From: a virus
DNA: 41,266 nt
Reading direction: 5' to 3' (one strand)
IMG/VR virus record: IMGVR_UViG_3300005747_000468
Coordinates: 1 to 41,266 of that record
Shown: in pieces, positions 40,159 to 41,266 of the stretch
How the letters are laid out: every line of letters begins with the position of its first letter
How positions within the stretch are numbered: position 1 is the first letter of the stretch
The notes under the pieces: model-generated
What the model was told of the DNA's origin: nothing
What the model saw: the letters and a program-made list of their open reading frames with translations, nothing else
Databases searched by the model: none
Program-made: the position numbers and the translations under genes

Positions 40159-40370
40159 AATATCGAATAATTTGGCTCTAAAATAGTTCTTACTTGTTCT
40201 CTGTCAAAGCTATCGAAGTACAATTCCGATAGTGGTTTGCTTTCAATGTATTGGTTTACACATTGGTATATCTTATCTGCCGTAGCGATAGGATAAACTC
40301 CGTTTCTATTGTTGTAGAAATCGTAAACGTATTGTTGGAAATCCTTTATTTCCCTTGAATAATCTCTCAT
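40155..40370 (-). CDS. First early gene, 71 aa
   Basis: The chosen start gives MRDYSREIKDFQQYVYDFYN, then NRNGVYPIATADKIYQCVNQ and YIESKPLSELYFDSFDREQV. The frame is open for another 40 codons upstream, but that part would translate the tRNA-like stem and yields the typical false peptide WLYGGSIPPASS, so the ATG at 40370 is preferred. It is the gene nearest to the two early promoters. It is tyrosine-rich and helical with unknown function, and its stop overlaps the next start by four bases. Confidence 0.7.
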   Translation of the reverse strand: MRDYSREIKDFQQYVYDFYNNRNGVYPIATADKIYQCVNQYIESKPLSELYFDSFDREQVRTILEPNYSIL

Positions 40371-40385
40371 TGTATTGAATTTAGA

Positions 40386-40426
40386 TGATGCTGGAGGAAT
40401 CGAACCTCCATACAACCATTGCATCA
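40386..40426 (-). ncRNA. tRNA-minihelix-like element (acceptor/T-arm mimic)
   Basis: On the - strand TGATGC pairs perfectly with GCATCA and TGGAGG pairs perfectly with CCTCCA, closing the loop TTCGATT, a canonical T-loop. The two stems stack to 12 bp, exactly the acceptor plus T-arm length of a tRNA. The D arm, anticodon arm and variable loop are replaced by only ten bases (AATGGTTGTA). TCTAA follows the stem. It lies 16 bases before the ATG of the first early gene, on the same strand. Confidence 0.6.
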
Positions 40427-40707
40427 GTTTAATTTTTTGACTCTCAAGCATTCGCAGTCGCTTTAAATTTACGCATAGCTTTAACCTCATATCCCTATCT
40501 TATCGATGGTGTTGAATCGTCGCAGGTTTTCCGACGTATCCCTCTGCTTCACAAGGAGTCTTTATACTTACCTCTTACAGAGCCACTTGCTGATACCTTG
40601 CAAGGTCTGAAAGTCATCTGTGGTATCTTAATCAATCGTGCATCGGTTTTACGCTTTATGACCTCATTTGTTTTACTATAGTATCTTCGTACTACACTTT
40701 TTCGGTC

Positions 40708-40857
40708 TCATCGGACGGAGCTGACTTGTACCCCTCTTATGTCCTCTGCACTATGTCTGAATTCTGTGGCTAAACTACGGCGAAATTTCGTAACTACCAA
40801 ATTTTTTAACACTTTTTTCACACTTGCTACCTTGTCATCAGGTTTGGCATACTGCAT
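40708..40857 (-). CDS. Possible small gene in the leader, 49 aa (doubtful)
   Basis: A frame starts MQYAKPDDKVASVKKVLKNL and ends IRGVQVSSVR, with a purine-rich AGGAAAGGAAG ten bases or so before the ATG. It is very basic. It runs across promoter unit P2, whose sequence is explained better as a duplicated promoter, so I rate it low. Confidence 0.2.
   Translation of the reverse strand: MQYAKPDDKVASVKKVLKNLVVTKFRRSLATEFRHSAEDIRGVQVSSVR
40770..40801 (-). promoter_or_regulatory. Early promoter P2
   Basis: Read on the - strand: TTTG (40801-40798), 20 bases, TAGTTTAG (40777-40770). This agrees with the Bacteroidetes -33/-7 pattern TTTG-N19-21-TAnnTTTG except for one base. It is nearly the same as P1, including AAAAAATTTGGT before and GCC after. 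It points at the small early genes. Confidence 0.6.
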
Positions 40858-40885
40858 AGCGTAACTTCCTTTCCTATAATTTACG

Positions 40886-40933
40886 GCACTTGGGTGCTGA
40901 CTCGTGTAGATTTGCCTTGTGGCACACGTCTAC
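40886..40933 (-). other. Paired hairpins in the P1 leader
   Basis: On the - strand GTAGA(CGTG)TGCC-ACAA-GGCA(AA)TCTAC forms a stem with an internal loop (40933-40906). It is followed by GCAC-CCAA-GTGC (40897-40886). Both would form only in RNA started at P1. Confidence 0.5.
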
Positions 40934-40994
40934 TCTTGTCGTGTATGTATTGGCAGTATTTGAAAGAACGTAGATTTGCTTTTGAAATCTGGGG

Positions 40995-41026
40995 CTAAAC
41001 TACAACCGATTTTTCAATCCACCAAA
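40995..41026 (-). promoter_or_regulatory. Early promoter P1
   Basis: Read on the - strand: TTTG (41026-41023), 20 bases, TAGTTTAG (41002-40995). Same boxes and spacing as P2, preceded by A-rich repeats (ATGCAAAAAAATGCAAAAAAAA) that could act as an UP-like element. It lies 225 bases upstream of P2. Confidence 0.6.
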
Positions 41027-41122
41027 TTTTTTTTGCATTTTTTTGCATTCTAACCTGTAAAAAAGTTGTTGTTTATATCCATTCTAAATAAAAATACATA
41101 CAGAACACACAAGTTTTCTTTG

Positions 41123-41148
41123 TAAGTAGTTGACTGTCAGTAAGTTAT
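41123..41148 (+). repeat. 26-base motif, copy 2
   Basis: It matches 35883-35908 at 20 of 26 positions, sharing TAGTTG, TCAGT and AGTTA blocks at the same spacing. It lies about 100 bases upstream of P1, so both copies are in upstream regulatory DNA of leftward transcription units. Confidence 0.45.
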
Positions 41149-41266
41149 ACGTTTGGATATGGTGTTGCAAAAGTTTACCCAACAGATAACGTAGGCAGGG
41201 GCTATTCCTTGTCTCGATGCCTTTGGCTAATTTTCTTTGATTTGTCTTGGCATTCGACATTCTTTT

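Larger units (their letters stand above)
40371..41266 (-). other. Long non-coding leader and promoter region
   Basis: About 0.9 kb without a convincing gene. On the - strand it holds, from the right end: a 26-base motif (41123-41148), promoter-like unit P1 (40995-41026), hairpins (40886-40897 and 40906-40933), promoter-like unit P2 (40770-40801), hairpins at 40592-40627 (GATACC/GGTATC) and 40518-40536 (CGTCG/CGACG), and the tRNA-like stem at 40386-40426. The early transcript would carry a structured leader of at least 380 bases before the first gene. Confidence 0.7.

Noticed and set aside
40380-40470. A complete tRNA gene on the - strand
   Set aside because: The T-arm and acceptor 3' half are perfect, but no D arm or anticodon arm with proper stems can be drawn. 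The only good 5' acceptor partner is ten bases away from the T-arm.
40371-40490. Upstream extension of the 71-residue gene to 111 residues
   Set aside because: The extra part includes WLYGGSIPPASS, the typical false translation of a tRNA 3' end, so the start at 40370 is better.
40386-40680. A phage tmRNA ending at the T-arm, with MRKFKATANA as a tag peptide
   Set aside because: The conserved 5' end of tmRNA (GGnTTCGAC type) and pairing to the 3' acceptor are missing, and the candidate tag lies too near the 3' end.
40690-40730. Hammerhead ribozyme core resembling CCGATGAG-ACC-GAAA
   Set aside because: The essential U in CUGAUGA is replaced and stem II would have only one base pair, so the match is likely chance.
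41084-41260. 58-residue frame at the right end starting MSNAKTNQRKLAKGIE
   Set aside because: It crosses the conserved 26-base motif, has no family resemblance and poor protein-like composition at its end.
1-41266. CRISPR array, insertion sequence, integrase or retroelement
   Set aside because: No spaced direct-repeat array, transposase, recombinase or reverse transcriptase motif was seen on either strand.
41200-41266. The right end as the missing front of the terminase gene in a circular map
   Set aside because: The frame that would join base 41266 to base 1 meets a TAA stop about 40 bases before the end, so the two edges do not join as one gene.

Overview
This window looks like most of the genome of a tailed phage (podovirus-like) that infects a Bacteroidetes host, probably a flavobacterium. 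The DNA is AT-rich. The head and tail proteins resemble those of crAss-like and related marine Bacteroidetes phages. The best promoters follow the Bacteroidetes pattern (TTG or TTTG, 19-20 bases, TAnnTTTG-like). Most starts lack a Shine-Dalgarno sequence and instead follow A-rich leaders. Stop codons of all three kinds end genes normally, so there is no sign of recoding. These attributions come from recognising the families by eye, not from a database search.

Left part, + strand (1-25783), the virion module. It opens with the C-terminal end of the large terminase, cut by the window edge. Then come portal, an acidic scaffold-like protein, major capsid protein, a conserved unknown, two connector/ring proteins, a 1698-residue tail stabilisation (muzzle-like) protein, a further tail protein, a cupin, two internal-virion-like proteins and a 2989-residue polyvalent protein. 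The polyvalent protein carries two HExxH zincin-like motifs, a GNAT-like segment and hydrophobic segments, and is probably packaged and ejected with the DNA. Two intrinsic terminators bracket the gene after the capsid gene, which fits strong, separate expression of the capsid protein.

Right part, - strand (25767-40370), the early and replication module, transcribed leftwards toward the virion genes. Nearest the right end is a tightly overlapping train of about 15 very small genes. Then follow an RlpA/3D-like protein, an AP2-domain protein, a RecE-like PD-(D/E)XK exonuclease, an SSB-like protein, a protein with only the DnaA DNA-binding domain, a primase-helicase, an SNF2-type helicase, two more small PD-(D/E)XK nucleases, a metallophosphoesterase, a dATP/dGTP diphosphohydrolase-like protein and small unknowns. 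No DNA polymerase, RNA polymerase, integrase or classical endolysin is visible, so polymerases are presumably borrowed from the host unless they lie outside the window.

Far right (40371-41266), about 0.9 kb with no convincing gene. It holds two near-identical host-type promoters firing leftwards into the early genes, several RNA hairpins, and just before the first early gene a 12-bp stem with a perfect T-loop that imitates a tRNA acceptor/T-arm minihelix. A second regulatory patch at 35832-35949 has five copies of an ATGTCGAT-type octamer beside the AP2 gene. It also has a 26-base motif that recurs at the right end. These non-coding elements are the most unusual content of the window.
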